13,625 nt of DNA from an uncultured Flavihumibacter sp. (lineage in GTDB: Bacteria > Bacteroidota > Bacteroidia > Chitinophagales > Chitinophagaceae): assembly GCA_946482545.1 (NCBI GenBank), contig CAMLRX010000137.1:1-13625 (forward strand). The letters run 5' to 3'. This document shows positions 1 to 8,100 of this stretch, in pieces. A model generated the notes under the pieces. That model did no database searches and was not told the origin of the DNA. It worked only from the letters and a program-made list of their open reading frames with translations. The stretch's first letter is position 1; each line of letters opens with the position of its first letter. A program made the position numbers and the translations under genes.

Positions 1-2
1 AA

Positions 3-2927
3 ATACAGGACCGCATTGAATCGATCCGCGCCATCGCCGATAAGGTAAGCGCCGGTGATTATTCCGTTCGGGTAAGCGATGCGGCAGGGGATAACCTCGG
101 CACTCTCGCGGGCAACCTCAACAAAATGGCCGCTTCGCTGGAAACATCCTTCAAACGGATTTCCGATAACGAATGGGTGCAAACCGGTATCGCGAAGATG
201 AACAATACCATGATTGCTGAAGAAATGCTGGAAGCGCTATCCGACCGTATCGTGGAATATGTGGCGTTGTATACCGGCAGTCAGGTGGGTGCATTGTATG
301 TGAAAGAAAGGGAAAGCCTGCATTTTTACGCCGGGTATGCTTACCAGGAAAACAGTGCCCGCGCCGTGTACAATGTGGGAGAAGGCATGGTGGGACAGGC
401 GGCACGCAGCGGGGAAAGAATACTGATTGAGGCTATACCGGAAGAACAGGTAGCGGTGAGTTTCGCTACCGGTGAGGTGAAACCGAAGAACATTGTATTG
501 GTTCCCCTGAAGCAGGGTTATCATATTAAAGGTGTACTGGAGCTGGGTTCGGTACATCCGTATTCCGAAAGAACCCTCGCTTTCCTCGATGAAATTGCGG
601 AAGACCTGGGTACCGCCATCGCTTCAGCGCAAAACAGGCAACGATTGCAGGAACTGTTGGAAGAAACGCAATCGCAGGCCGAAGAACTGCAGTCGCAGCA
701 CAGCGAGTTGGAAAACCTGAATACGGAACTGGAAGCACAGGCCCAGAAACTGCAGGCTTCGGAAGAAGAACTGAAAGTGCAGCAGGAAGAGCTGATGCAA
801 ACCAACCAGGAACTCGAAGAACGGTCCCGTTTGCTGGAAGAACGCAATATGCTGATCGCGGAGAGAAACCTGGAAATACAAACCAAGGCCGAACAACTGG
901 AACTGAGCACCAAATACAAATCGGAGTTCCTCGCCAATATGAGCCATGAGTTGAGAACGCCGCTGAACTCAATTCTGCTGCTGTCAAGGCTGATGTCGGA
1001 GAACAACAATGGTAACCTTTCTCCCGAAGATGTGGAGTATGCCAAAGTGATCCAGAGCGCCGGTAACGGACTGCTTTCCCTGATTGATGAGATACTGGAC
1101 CTTTCCAAGATTGAATCGGGTAAAATGGAACTGGAATATGGAAGGATAGCGGTTTCCGATATCGTACGCGATATGCGCGCGTTATTCGAGCCCGTGGCCC
1201 AGGAAAAAGGACTGGAACTGAAACTCACCATACAACAAGGGGTGCCTTCCGCATTGGAGACGGACAAGATGCGCCTGGAGCAGATACTGCGCAACCTGCT
1301 TTCCAACGCGTTGAAGTTTACCGCTCAGGGTTATGTGCACCTGGATGTGTTCCGGCCCACGGATGAAAGCAATTATATCGGCATTTCTGTGAAGGATACG
1401 GGTATCGGTATTCCTAAAGAGAAGCAGCACCTTATTTTTGAAGCCTTCCAGCAGGCCGATGGCTCCACCCGGAGGAAATACGGCGGTACAGGATTGGGAC
1501 TTTCCATCAGTCGTGAACTGGCACGCTTACTGGGCGGCGAAATTCAACTGCACAGCAATGTGGACCAGGGCAGCGAATTCGTGGTGTATGTGCCATTGGA
1601 AAAAGCGCAGGCCGCGGCTCTACCGCCAACACCCAAACAAACGGCCGAGGTTCAGCCGGAGCAGGAAACGGAACAAAAGCTGGTTATTGCCGATCCCTAT
1701 ATTTCTCCCTCCATCCCGGAAGCCATTCCCGACGACAGGAACCAGATCGTGCCCGGCGATAACGTGATCCTGATTGTGGAAGACGACACCAACTTCGCTT
1801 TTTCTCTACTCGAATATGCGCGGAAGAACAAATATAAGGGCGTGCTCTCCGTTCGGGGCGATGAGGCCGTTCCGCTGGCCATCACCTACAAACCGCGTGG
1901 TATCCTGCTCGATATCCAGTTGCCGGTGAAATCAGGTTGGGAAGTGATGGAAGAATTGAAGGCCAATCCGCAGACCAGGCATATCCCGGTACACATCATG
2001 TCTTCGCATACGGTGAAGCGGGAGAGCCTGCTTACCGGGGCGGTGGACTTTATCAACAAGCCCGTCGCGTTTGAAAAGATCAACGAGATATTCGGCAAGA
2101 TAGAGGAAGTGCTTTCCCGTGATCCGAAGAAAGTGCTGATTGTGGAAGAGAATCCCAGGCATGCCCGTGCCCTGGCGTATTTCCTGGAGTCTTTTCAGGT
2201 GAACGCGGAGATCAGTTCCGATGTAAACGAAAGCATCGACGCGCTCACGCGCCGCAACATAGATTGTGTGATCCTGGATATGGGCATTCCCGATCAGCAT
2301 GCGTACAATACACTGGATGAGGTGAAACGCACGCCGGGGCTGGAACAACTGCCCATCATCGTGTTTACGGGCAAAAGTCTGTCGCGTTCTGAAGAATTGC
2401 GCATCCGTCAGTATGCAGATTCCATTGTGGTGAAAACAGCGCATTCTTACCAGCGTATATTAGATGAAGTGTCGCTGTTCCTGCATATGGTGGAAGAACA
2501 CCGCCGTCCGGAAGAAAAGAAATACATGCGCCTTGGGGGTTTGAATGAAGTGCTGAGCAGCAAAAAAGTACTGGTGGCGGACGATGATGTCCGTAACATT
2601 TTTTCGCTCACCAAAACACTGGAGCAATACGGCATGAGCGTGATTTCCGCCGTGGATGGCAAAGAGGCCCTGCAACAACTGGATGCGCACCCCGATGTGA
2701 ACATTATACTGATGGACATGATGATGCCGGAAATGGACGGCTACGAATCCATCGCACGCATCAGGAAGAACCCGCGGTACAAAAACCTGCCCATCCTGGC
2801 CGTAACGGCGAAAGCCATGACCGGCGACCGCGAGAAGTGCATTAAAGCAGGCGCTTCAGATTACATCACCAAGCCCGTGGATATTGACCAGTTGTTGTCT
2901 TTATTACGGGTATGGCTATACGAATAA
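3..2927 (+). CDS. Hybrid sensor histidine kinase, HAMP-GAF-HisKA-HATPase-3xREC (5' partial)
   Basis: The reading frame is open from the window edge, and the codons before the ATG at 126 encode the end of a HAMP domain (…GDYSVRV…LAGNLNKMA…). That ATG is therefore internal and the start lies outside the window; a membrane-bound sensor upstream is likely. Numbering from the Met at 126: GAF domain about 35-170; a Glu/Gln-rich coiled coil about 172-262; HisKA with phospho-acceptor His274 in NMSHELRTPLN; HATPase with N-box (NLLSNALKF), DTGIGIP and GGTGLGLS about 375-490; then three receivers with phospho-acceptor Asp596, Asp718 and Asp864. All core kinase motifs are intact. In the middle receiver the usual Lys-Pro is Lys-Thr (VVKTAHS). 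Role: autophosphorylation after a signal sensed by the missing N-terminus and/or GAF, with phosphotransfer to its own receivers and probably to the regulator 17 bases downstream. Signal unknown. Confidence 0.95.
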   Translation: MQDRIESIRAIADKVSAGDYSVRVSDAAGDNLGTLAGNLNKMAASLETSFKRISDNEWVQTGIAKMNNTMIAEEMLEALSDRIVEYVALYTGSQVGALYVKERESLHFYAGYAYQENSARAVYNVGEGMVGQAARSGERILIEAIPEEQVAVSFATGEVKPKNIVLVPLKQGYHIKGVLELGSVHPYSERTLAFLDEIAEDLGTAIASAQNRQRLQELLEETQSQAEELQSQHSELENLNTELEAQAQKLQASEEELKVQQEELMQTNQELEERSRLLEERNMLIAERNLEIQTKAEQLELSTKYKSEFLANMSHELRTPLNSILLLSRLMSENNNGNLSPEDVEYAKVIQSAGNGLLSLIDEILDLSKIESGKMELEYGRIAVSDIVRDMRALFEPVAQEKGLELKLTIQQGVPSALETDKMRLEQILRNLLSNALKFTAQGYVHLDVFRPTDESNYIGISVKDTGIGIPKEKQHLIFEAFQQADGSTRRKYGGTGLGLSISRELARLLGGEIQLHSNVDQGSEFVVYVPLEKAQAAALPPTPKQTAEVQPEQETEQKLVIADPYISPSIPEAIPDDRNQIVPGDNVILIVEDDTNFAFSLLEYARKNKYKGVLSVRGDEAVPLAITYKPRGILLDIQLPVKSGWEVMEELKANPQTRHIPVHIMSSHTVKRESLLTGAVDFINKPVAFEKINEIFGKIEEVLSRDPKKVLIVEENPRHARALAYFLESFQVNAEISSDVNESIDALTRRNIDCVILDMGIPDQHAYNTLDEVKRTPGLEQLPIIVFTGKSLSRSEELRIRQYADSIVVKTAHSYQRILDEVSLFLHMVEEHRRPEEKKYMRLGGLNEVLSSKKVLVADDDVRNIFSLTKTLEQYGMSVISAVDGKEALQQLDAHPDVNIILMDMMMPEMDGYESIARIRKNPRYKNLPILAVTAKAMTGDREKCIKAGASDYITKPVDIDQLLSLLRVWLYE

Positions 2928-2944
2928 TGGTAAACTGATTTGTA

Positions 2945-3316
2945 ATGAACCTTAATACTATCCTGATCGTTGATGATGATGCAAGGAACATCTTCGCACT
3001 CAGTGCCGTACTGAAGGCGAAAAAGTTCCATTGTATTTCAGCCCCGGGGGGAAAAGAAGCGCTGGCGCTGTTGGAAAACGATCCGGATATTGCCGTGGTA
3101 CTGCTGGATATGATGATGCCCGATATCGATGGCTATGAATTACTGAAAATGATCCGCGGGAACAAAGCGTTCACGCACATTCCCGTGATCGCAGTTACCG
3201 CGCAGGCCATGGTGGGCGACCGGGAGAAATGCCTGGCCGCAGGCGCAGACGCTTATCTTTCCAAGCCTGTAGATGTGGACGCCCTGCTGGAATTGTTGCA
3301 ACACCATTTAAAATAA
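2945..3316 (+). CDS. Single-domain response regulator (CheY-like)
   Basis: The 123-aa protein is one receiver domain and nothing else. It has the acidic cluster Asp10-Asp12, phospho-acceptor Asp55 in LLDMMMP, the switch Thr85 and Lys107-Pro108. It starts 17 bases after the hybrid kinase and is followed 6 bases later by cheR, so co-transcription is likely. It closely resembles the third receiver of the upstream kinase (shared DDxRNIF, GKEAL, DMMMP, DGYE, GDREKC and KPVD segments), which suggests duplication or detachment of that receiver. With no output domain it must act through protein contacts; the kinase next door is the obvious phosphate donor. No strong ribosome-binding site is visible. 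Confidence 0.95.
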   Translation: MNLNTILIVDDDARNIFALSAVLKAKKFHCISAPGGKEALALLENDPDIAVVLLDMMMPDIDGYELLKMIRGNKAFTHIPVIAVTAQAMVGDREKCLAAGADAYLSKPVDVDALLELLQHHLK

Positions 3317-3320
3317 GGGA
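3315..3320 (+). promoter_or_regulatory. Ribosome-binding site AAGGGA of the cheR-like gene
   Basis: AAGGGA overlaps the stop codon of the preceding regulator and sits two bases before the GTG at 3323. The spacing is short, but the bphP gene on the other strand has the same AAGGGA-AA arrangement before its ATG. This supports GTG 3323 as the start. A second in-frame GTG at 3359 is the alternative. Confidence 0.5.
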
Positions 3321-3322
3321 AC

Positions 3323-4147
3323 GTGGAAGGGAAAACACTGGAAGATGCTGAAATTGATGTGCTTTTAGAGGACCTGCTTGAAAAGTATGGGTACGATTTC
3401 TCCGATTATGCCCGTGCCTCCCTCAAGCGCCGTGTAAACAGACTTTTCCAACTCGACCGTTTTCCCAGCTTCGCAGAGTTCAGGTTTAAATTACGAAGCG
3501 ATCCTGAATACCTGCGCCGCTTCGTGGCGGAAGTATCGGTAAACGTAACAGAAATGTTCCGGGATCCGCTTTTTTACAAAACGTTGCGGGAGGAGGTGCT
3601 GCCGGTGCTGGCCACGCATCCGCTGATCCGCATCTGGCACGCCGGGTGCGCTACAGGAGAGGAAGTGTATTCCATGGCCATCATGCTGCAAGAGGCGAAC
3701 CTCTTGCACAAATCATTGCTGTATGCAACGGATATCAATCCCAACGCACTCAGTAAGTTGAAAACGGGTATATTCTCCGCCGCGCCCATGCGGCAGTATT
3801 CCGATAATTACCGGATGGCGGGTGGGAAGCTCGACTTCTCCTCGTATTACACCGCGCATTACGACCGGGTGAAGTTCCACGACCAGCTGGGGCAGAAGAT
3901 CATCGCTTCCACACATAACCTTGTATCAGACAGTTCTTTCAACGAATTCCAACTCATTCTTTGCAGGAACGTACTCATCTATTTCAACAAAGAACTGCAG
4001 GACCGCGCGCTCGAACTTTTTGACCAGAGCCTTGAATCACTCGGGTTCCTGGCGCTGGGGGCCAAAGAAACGGTACGCTTTTCCAGTATCGCAAAAAAAT
4101 ACCGGCAACAGGAGAATAAAGAAAAAATCTGGCGGAAAATTGTTTAA
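3323..4147 (+). CDS. cheR: CheR-type protein-glutamate O-methyltransferase
   Basis: The 274-aa protein matches the whole CheR family in length and order. The N-terminal helical domain has the signature GYDFSDYARASLKRR (about 23-37). The SAM-binding domain has HAGCATGEE (about 106-114), the YATDIN segment, and the C-terminal CRNVLIYF motif at 214-221. The family transfers methyl groups from S-adenosylmethionine to glutamates of chemoreceptor coiled coils. No chemoreceptor, CheA or CheW is in view, so the substrate is open; the coiled coil of the upstream hybrid kinase is one candidate (inference). The start is a GTG, chosen for the ribosome-binding site before it. The 3' end overlaps the cheB-like gene, consistent with coupled translation of an opposing methylase/esterase pair. 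Confidence 0.92.
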   Translation: MEGKTLEDAEIDVLLEDLLEKYGYDFSDYARASLKRRVNRLFQLDRFPSFAEFRFKLRSDPEYLRRFVAEVSVNVTEMFRDPLFYKTLREEVLPVLATHPLIRIWHAGCATGEEVYSMAIMLQEANLLHKSLLYATDINPNALSKLKTGIFSAAPMRQYSDNYRMAGGKLDFSSYYTAHYDRVKFHDQLGQKIIASTHNLVSDSSFNEFQLILCRNVLIYFNKELQDRALELFDQSLESLGFLALGAKETVRFSSIAKKYRQQENKEKIWRKIV

Positions 4148-4724
4148 CGATACCATACCACATTGTGACCTCGTTATGATCGGAGGTTCTGCGGGAAGTA
4201 TAGATGTCCTGCTTACCATGCTTCCAGCGCTCAAGCCGCATTTCAACGGGGTGATCGTTTTGGTTTTGCACCGGAAAAGATATGATGATGCCGTACTCGC
4301 AAGCCTGTTCACGGAAAAGGCAAAACTTCCCGTAAAAGAAGCGGAGGAAAAAGAACCTTTAAAACCCGGCGCAGTTTACCTGGCTCCGGCAGATTACCAT
4401 TTGCTGATTGAAAAGGATCGTTCCTTTTCCCTTGACTATTCTGAAAAAGTACATTATTGTCGGCCAAGCATCGACGTTAGCTTTGAATCCGCCGCAGATG
4501 TTTATGGAAACAGGATGGCAGCGATATTGCTTTCGGGCGCCAATACAGATGGTGTGGAAGGGTTAAGGCAGGTGAAAAATGCCGGCGGCTACACTATTGT
4601 GCAATCGCCGGATTTCGCCATTGTGGATTATATGCCGAAGCAGGCCCTGCAACATGCGCCGGTGGATAAGATCATGCACGAACATGAAGCCACACAGTTG
4701 CTGAACAGGTTGCTGCACGTCTAG
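4140..4724 (+). CDS. cheB: CheB-type protein-glutamate methylesterase, catalytic domain only
   Basis: This is a stand-alone CheB esterase domain of about 194 aa. Counting from the TTG at 4140, the catalytic triad is Ser17 (IGGSAGS), His44 (VLHRK) and Asp137 (SGANTDG). The PSIDV segment and the final MPKQAL region also fit the family. It should remove methyl esters that the upstream CheR adds. It lacks the receiver domain that controls classical CheB, so its activity must be set another way or be constitutive. The start is uncertain: no ATG precedes the first beta strand, TTG 4140 overlaps the cheR end by 8 bases and preserves the strand, and ATG 4176 would cut into it (MIGGSAG). Its stop shares the CTAG at 4721-4724 with the convergent gene. 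Confidence 0.88.
   Translation: MFNDTIPHCDLVMIGGSAGSIDVLLTMLPALKPHFNGVIVLVLHRKRYDDAVLASLFTEKAKLPVKEAEEKEPLKPGAVYLAPADYHLLIEKDRSFSLDYSEKVHYCRPSIDVSFESAADVYGNRMAAILLSGANTDGVEGLRQVKNAGGYTIVQSPDFAIVDYMPKQALQHAPVDKIMHEHEATQLLNRLLHV
4721..4724. other. Shared CTAG: overlapping convergent stop codons
   Basis: The 4-base palindrome CTAG supplies TAG to cheB on the + strand (4722-4724) and TAG to the response regulator on the - strand (4721-4723). No intergenic space and no hairpin with a T-run was seen here, so transcripts from the two operons probably overlap. Confidence 0.95.
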
Positions 4725-5131
4725 TTGTTCTTGTCGAGCAATGCGATAAAACTATCCACTATTTTTTTGTATTCCCGGTAATGGAATGGCTTTGTGGCCA
4801 CATGAAGCGCACCTTCTTTCAAACATCCGTTCACGAACTGATCGTCGCTGTAAGTTGAATAAATGACGACGGGTATGTTCGCGAAACGTTCGTCGGATTT
4901 GATTTCCTGTAAAGTTTGCCTTCCGTTCATCCGGGGCATGTTGTGGTCGATAATGATCAGGTCGGGCTGGGAACCGGTTCCGGCCGTTCTGTTGAGAAAT
5001 TCCAGCACTTCTATGCCGTTTTCCACGGACTCCAGCAATACCGCATCAGCCCGTTCTTCCAGGATCTGGGTGAACAGTTCACGGTCATCAAGGTCATCAT
5101 CTGCAAGCAAAATTTTCTTTCTTACGTCCAT
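4721..5131 (-). CDS. Single-domain response regulator, last gene of the phytochrome operon
   Basis: The 136-aa protein is a lone receiver. It has the acidic cluster Asp11-Asp13, phospho-acceptor Asp62 in IIDHNMPRMNG, Ser92 in the switch position (IYSTYSD) and Lys114-Pro115. It resembles the Rcp1-type small regulators that accompany phytochrome kinases, with His-Asn after the acceptor Asp where many relatives have Leu-Asn. It begins 14 bases after the stop of the CheB/CheR/kinase fusion and has the best Shine-Dalgarno site in the window, so it is co-transcribed and probably made in excess over the kinase. Inferred role: phosphate acceptor for the fusion kinase. There is no output domain, so the downstream target is a protein partner or a further relay and is not identifiable here. 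Confidence 0.94.
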   Translation of the reverse strand: MDVRKKILLADDDLDDRELFTQILEERADAVLLESVENGIEVLEFLNRTAGTGSQPDLIIIDHNMPRMNGRQTLQEIKSDERFANIPVVIYSTYSDDQFVNGCLKEGALHVATKPFHYREYKKIVDSFIALLDKNN

Positions 5132-5137
5132 ACGTTT

Positions 5138-5142
5138 TCCTT
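5138..5142 (-). promoter_or_regulatory. Ribosome-binding site of the response regulator
   Basis: On the - strand AAGGA lies six bases before the ATG at 5131, in the 14-base gap after the fusion gene stop. It is a canonical site and fixes the start. Confidence 0.7.
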
Positions 5143-5145
5143 CGG

Positions 5146-8100
5146 TTAATCAATCAGTTGTTGTTTGCAGGGTAAAACTATTGTAAAGGTTGTTCCTTCG
5201 TTTTCGATACTGTGTACGGTAATTAAGCCATTGTGTTTTTCCACAATTTTTTTCGCAACGGCAAGACCGATGCCCGTTCCTTCAAACTTATCTTTTGAAT
5301 GAAGGCGGTGAAACAGGTTGAATATATTTCCTGCTGAGTGCAAGTCAAAACCTATGCCATTATCTTTAAAAATTATCTTAACAAATTTTCCATCGCCCAC
5401 TGCGGGCGCGTCAAATGATTTGTTTTCAATGTGTTCTGAACTGATATTTATTATCGGCGCACGTTTCGGATGAATGAACTTTAATGCGTTGCTAATGAGG
5501 TTGTGGAATACCTGCCTGATCTGGCCCGGGATGATTTCGAGTTTTGGAAGTGTGCTAACCTCAACAGTAGCGTTCTTCTCTTTAATGGACAATTCGAAAT
5601 CATCGAGGATGCCGGTGATAATTTCGTTTACATCAGACAGTTGGAAGGCATCGTTGCCTGCGGACAGCCTGGAGTAACTCAGGATATCCTGTATCAGGGC
5701 CTTCATCCTGTCGGAAGAAATGATGATTTTATCGAGGTAGCTGCTGAAGCGGGCGTTCAGGTTGTTTCTGAATTCATCCTGCAGCATATTGGCGAACATC
5801 TGGATTTTCCGGAGCGGCTCCTGCAGGTCGTGAGAGGCTACGGACGCAAATTGTTGCAGGTCGTTGTTGCTGATTTCCAGCGCCTGGTTCAGCACACGAA
5901 GGTCGCGCGTTCTTTCTTTCACTTTTCTTTCCAGTTCCTCGTTCATGCCTGCGATTTTCTGTTCGGCTTTTTTGATTTCCGTGATGTCGAACATGGAACC
6001 GAGCATCCTGAATGGAGTACCTTGTTCATCGTGGAGGATATAACCACGGTCCAGTATGTTGGCATACGCACCATTTTCTTTTCTGAACCTGTATTCCTGC
6101 GTCCATTGCGGCTGGTTGCTGTTGATGGCGCTCATGATGCCGCTTTCCACCGCTGGTCTGTCGGCGGGGTGTATGCGCTCCGTCCAGGATTTCCTGCTGG
6201 TGTGTTCTTCCGATGGGGCGAAACCAAATTTAGTATAGAAGGTTTCGTTCCACCAGTTTTCGTTGGTCACCAGGTTCCAATCCCAGAGTGCGTCGTTTGT
6301 GGCCCTGGCTACGAGGCGGAAACGTTCCTCGCTTTCGGAGAGCGCCCTGGTTCTTTCGGCCACCTTGTATTCCAGTTCATTGTTGGCTTGTTTGAGCTTG
6401 TCTTTCGTGGCGATCAGTTCGGTATAATGTTGTTTCAACTTTTGTTCCGCTGATTTTTTGGTGCTGATGTCGCTGATGCTTACCACGAATCCATCCATCA
6501 TTTTCACGGCGGTGATCTCGTACCATTTCTGTTTGGATTCAGAGAAAACATCGCCGTGCCAGAAAGTATCTTCCTGCACCACTTTACGGAGTTGCTGGAA
6601 CAGATTGTTTTCCTTCAGTAAGGGGAAATTTTTGTTCAGCGTTTGCGTGACTTTCCCCTCGGCAGTGCTGTGCAGCATTTTATGGGCGGAATCATTCGCG
6701 GTGAGCAGTTGGAAGTCGGTGATTACATGCTGGTTGTCCCGAACGGATTTGAAGGCAAGAATGGCGCTCCGGCTGGAATTGAATACACCTTTCACGATAT
6801 TGTTCAGGTGCGTGATGGCGGTGATGTCCACGAAACTCAGGATAATACCGCCGTTCTTTTTATCGTGCCGGAGGTAGGGCATGATGCGCATCAGCATCTG
6901 TTTGCCGCTCTGCAACGCGATTTCTTTTTCTACCAGCGAGTTGTTCCGTAATACTTCTTCGAGGTCGCTGTTCAGTTTATCGTAGCGGATATTGTGTGAA
7001 ATATGCGTAAAGGGACGTCCTGTATCTGCATCAATGAGGTTCACCACCTGCAGGGCCGCAGGATTAAATTTCCGGATATTGAGTTGCTGGTCGAGGAAAA
7101 TCTGCCCGATATCGGTACTCCTGAAATAGTTGTCGAGGTCATCGTTCAGTTCAATGAGTTCTTTGATCTTCAACTGGTGTTCCGCGTTCAGCGTATGCAG
7201 TTCTTCGTTCAGCGACTGCAGTTCTTCATTGGAACTCTGCAATTCTTCATTGGCCGAGAGCAGTTCTTCATTGGAACTTTGTAATTCTTCGTTGGCGGTT
7301 TCTAAGTTCTCCACCGTTTCCTGCAATGTTTTCCGGGCCTCACTCAGTTCGTTTTCCAGCGCCAATGCGTAGTTGTCGGCAAAGCCTTCATTCAGCACGA
7401 GGGGAGGAGGAACGTGCCCTTCGGTATCCTGTATTTCATGCTCGATAATGGTGATGAGCACCTGGGGGCCTACGGGTTTAATTACGATCTTCCACAAAAG
7501 CGGTTGTCCGTTTCTGTTAAAATGAAACGGCGCGATCACGATTTTTTTCTTCTCTCTGATTGCTTTCCTCGTTTCTGTGCTGATCAGAAACGATACTTCG
7601 GAAGGCACCATGCGCAGGAGGTTCAGGTTAAGGCTGTTCCTGGGCATGGAGAGGAACTGGCCGTAATCGCCGAGGGTATCTTCTATGTTAAATTGATCGT
7701 CTACAAAAAAGGAGACTGTTTTTATTTCCTCACTCAGTATCCTGAATACTTCTTCCTGGAGCACGGGTTGCCTGGCCACCGCTGGTTGCTTGTCTTCTTT
7801 GCGGGGTATATCTTTCGGAGCCTGTGCCGCTATAAAAGACAGGTGTTGGCTGTTAAAAGTGGTTTCACTGGTTTTGCGGTAAATTTTCCATTTCTCTGAG
7901 ATGTCTTCCAGGTGCTTTTTCATGGCGCCCACATTCTCGCTCGGCCCCAGGAAAATACAGCCACCGTTTTTTACTGCGTACACCAGTGTAGACAGTACTT
8001 TCTGTTGTAACGCCGGGTTCATGTAAATGAGCATGTTGCGGCAACAAACCAGGTCGTTCTTGATAAAAGGCGCGTCGCTGATGATGTTGTGTTTGGCGAA

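Noticed and set aside
521..1306. 261-codon open frame on the - strand
   Set aside because: Ser-rich antisense shadow of the hybrid kinase coiled coil and HisKA region.
126..2927. ATG 126 as the start of the hybrid kinase
   Set aside because: The frame continues to the window edge and the upstream codons complete a HAMP domain.
5503..6453. 316-codon open frame on the + strand
   Set aside because: It lies wholly inside the fusion gene on the other strand, its product has no recognisable domain, and the fusion frame has clear kinase and PAS motifs.
7180..7305. CRISPR-like or mobile tandem repeat
   Set aside because: The units are directly adjacent without spacers, exactly 21 bases, in frame, and encode a heptad coiled coil.
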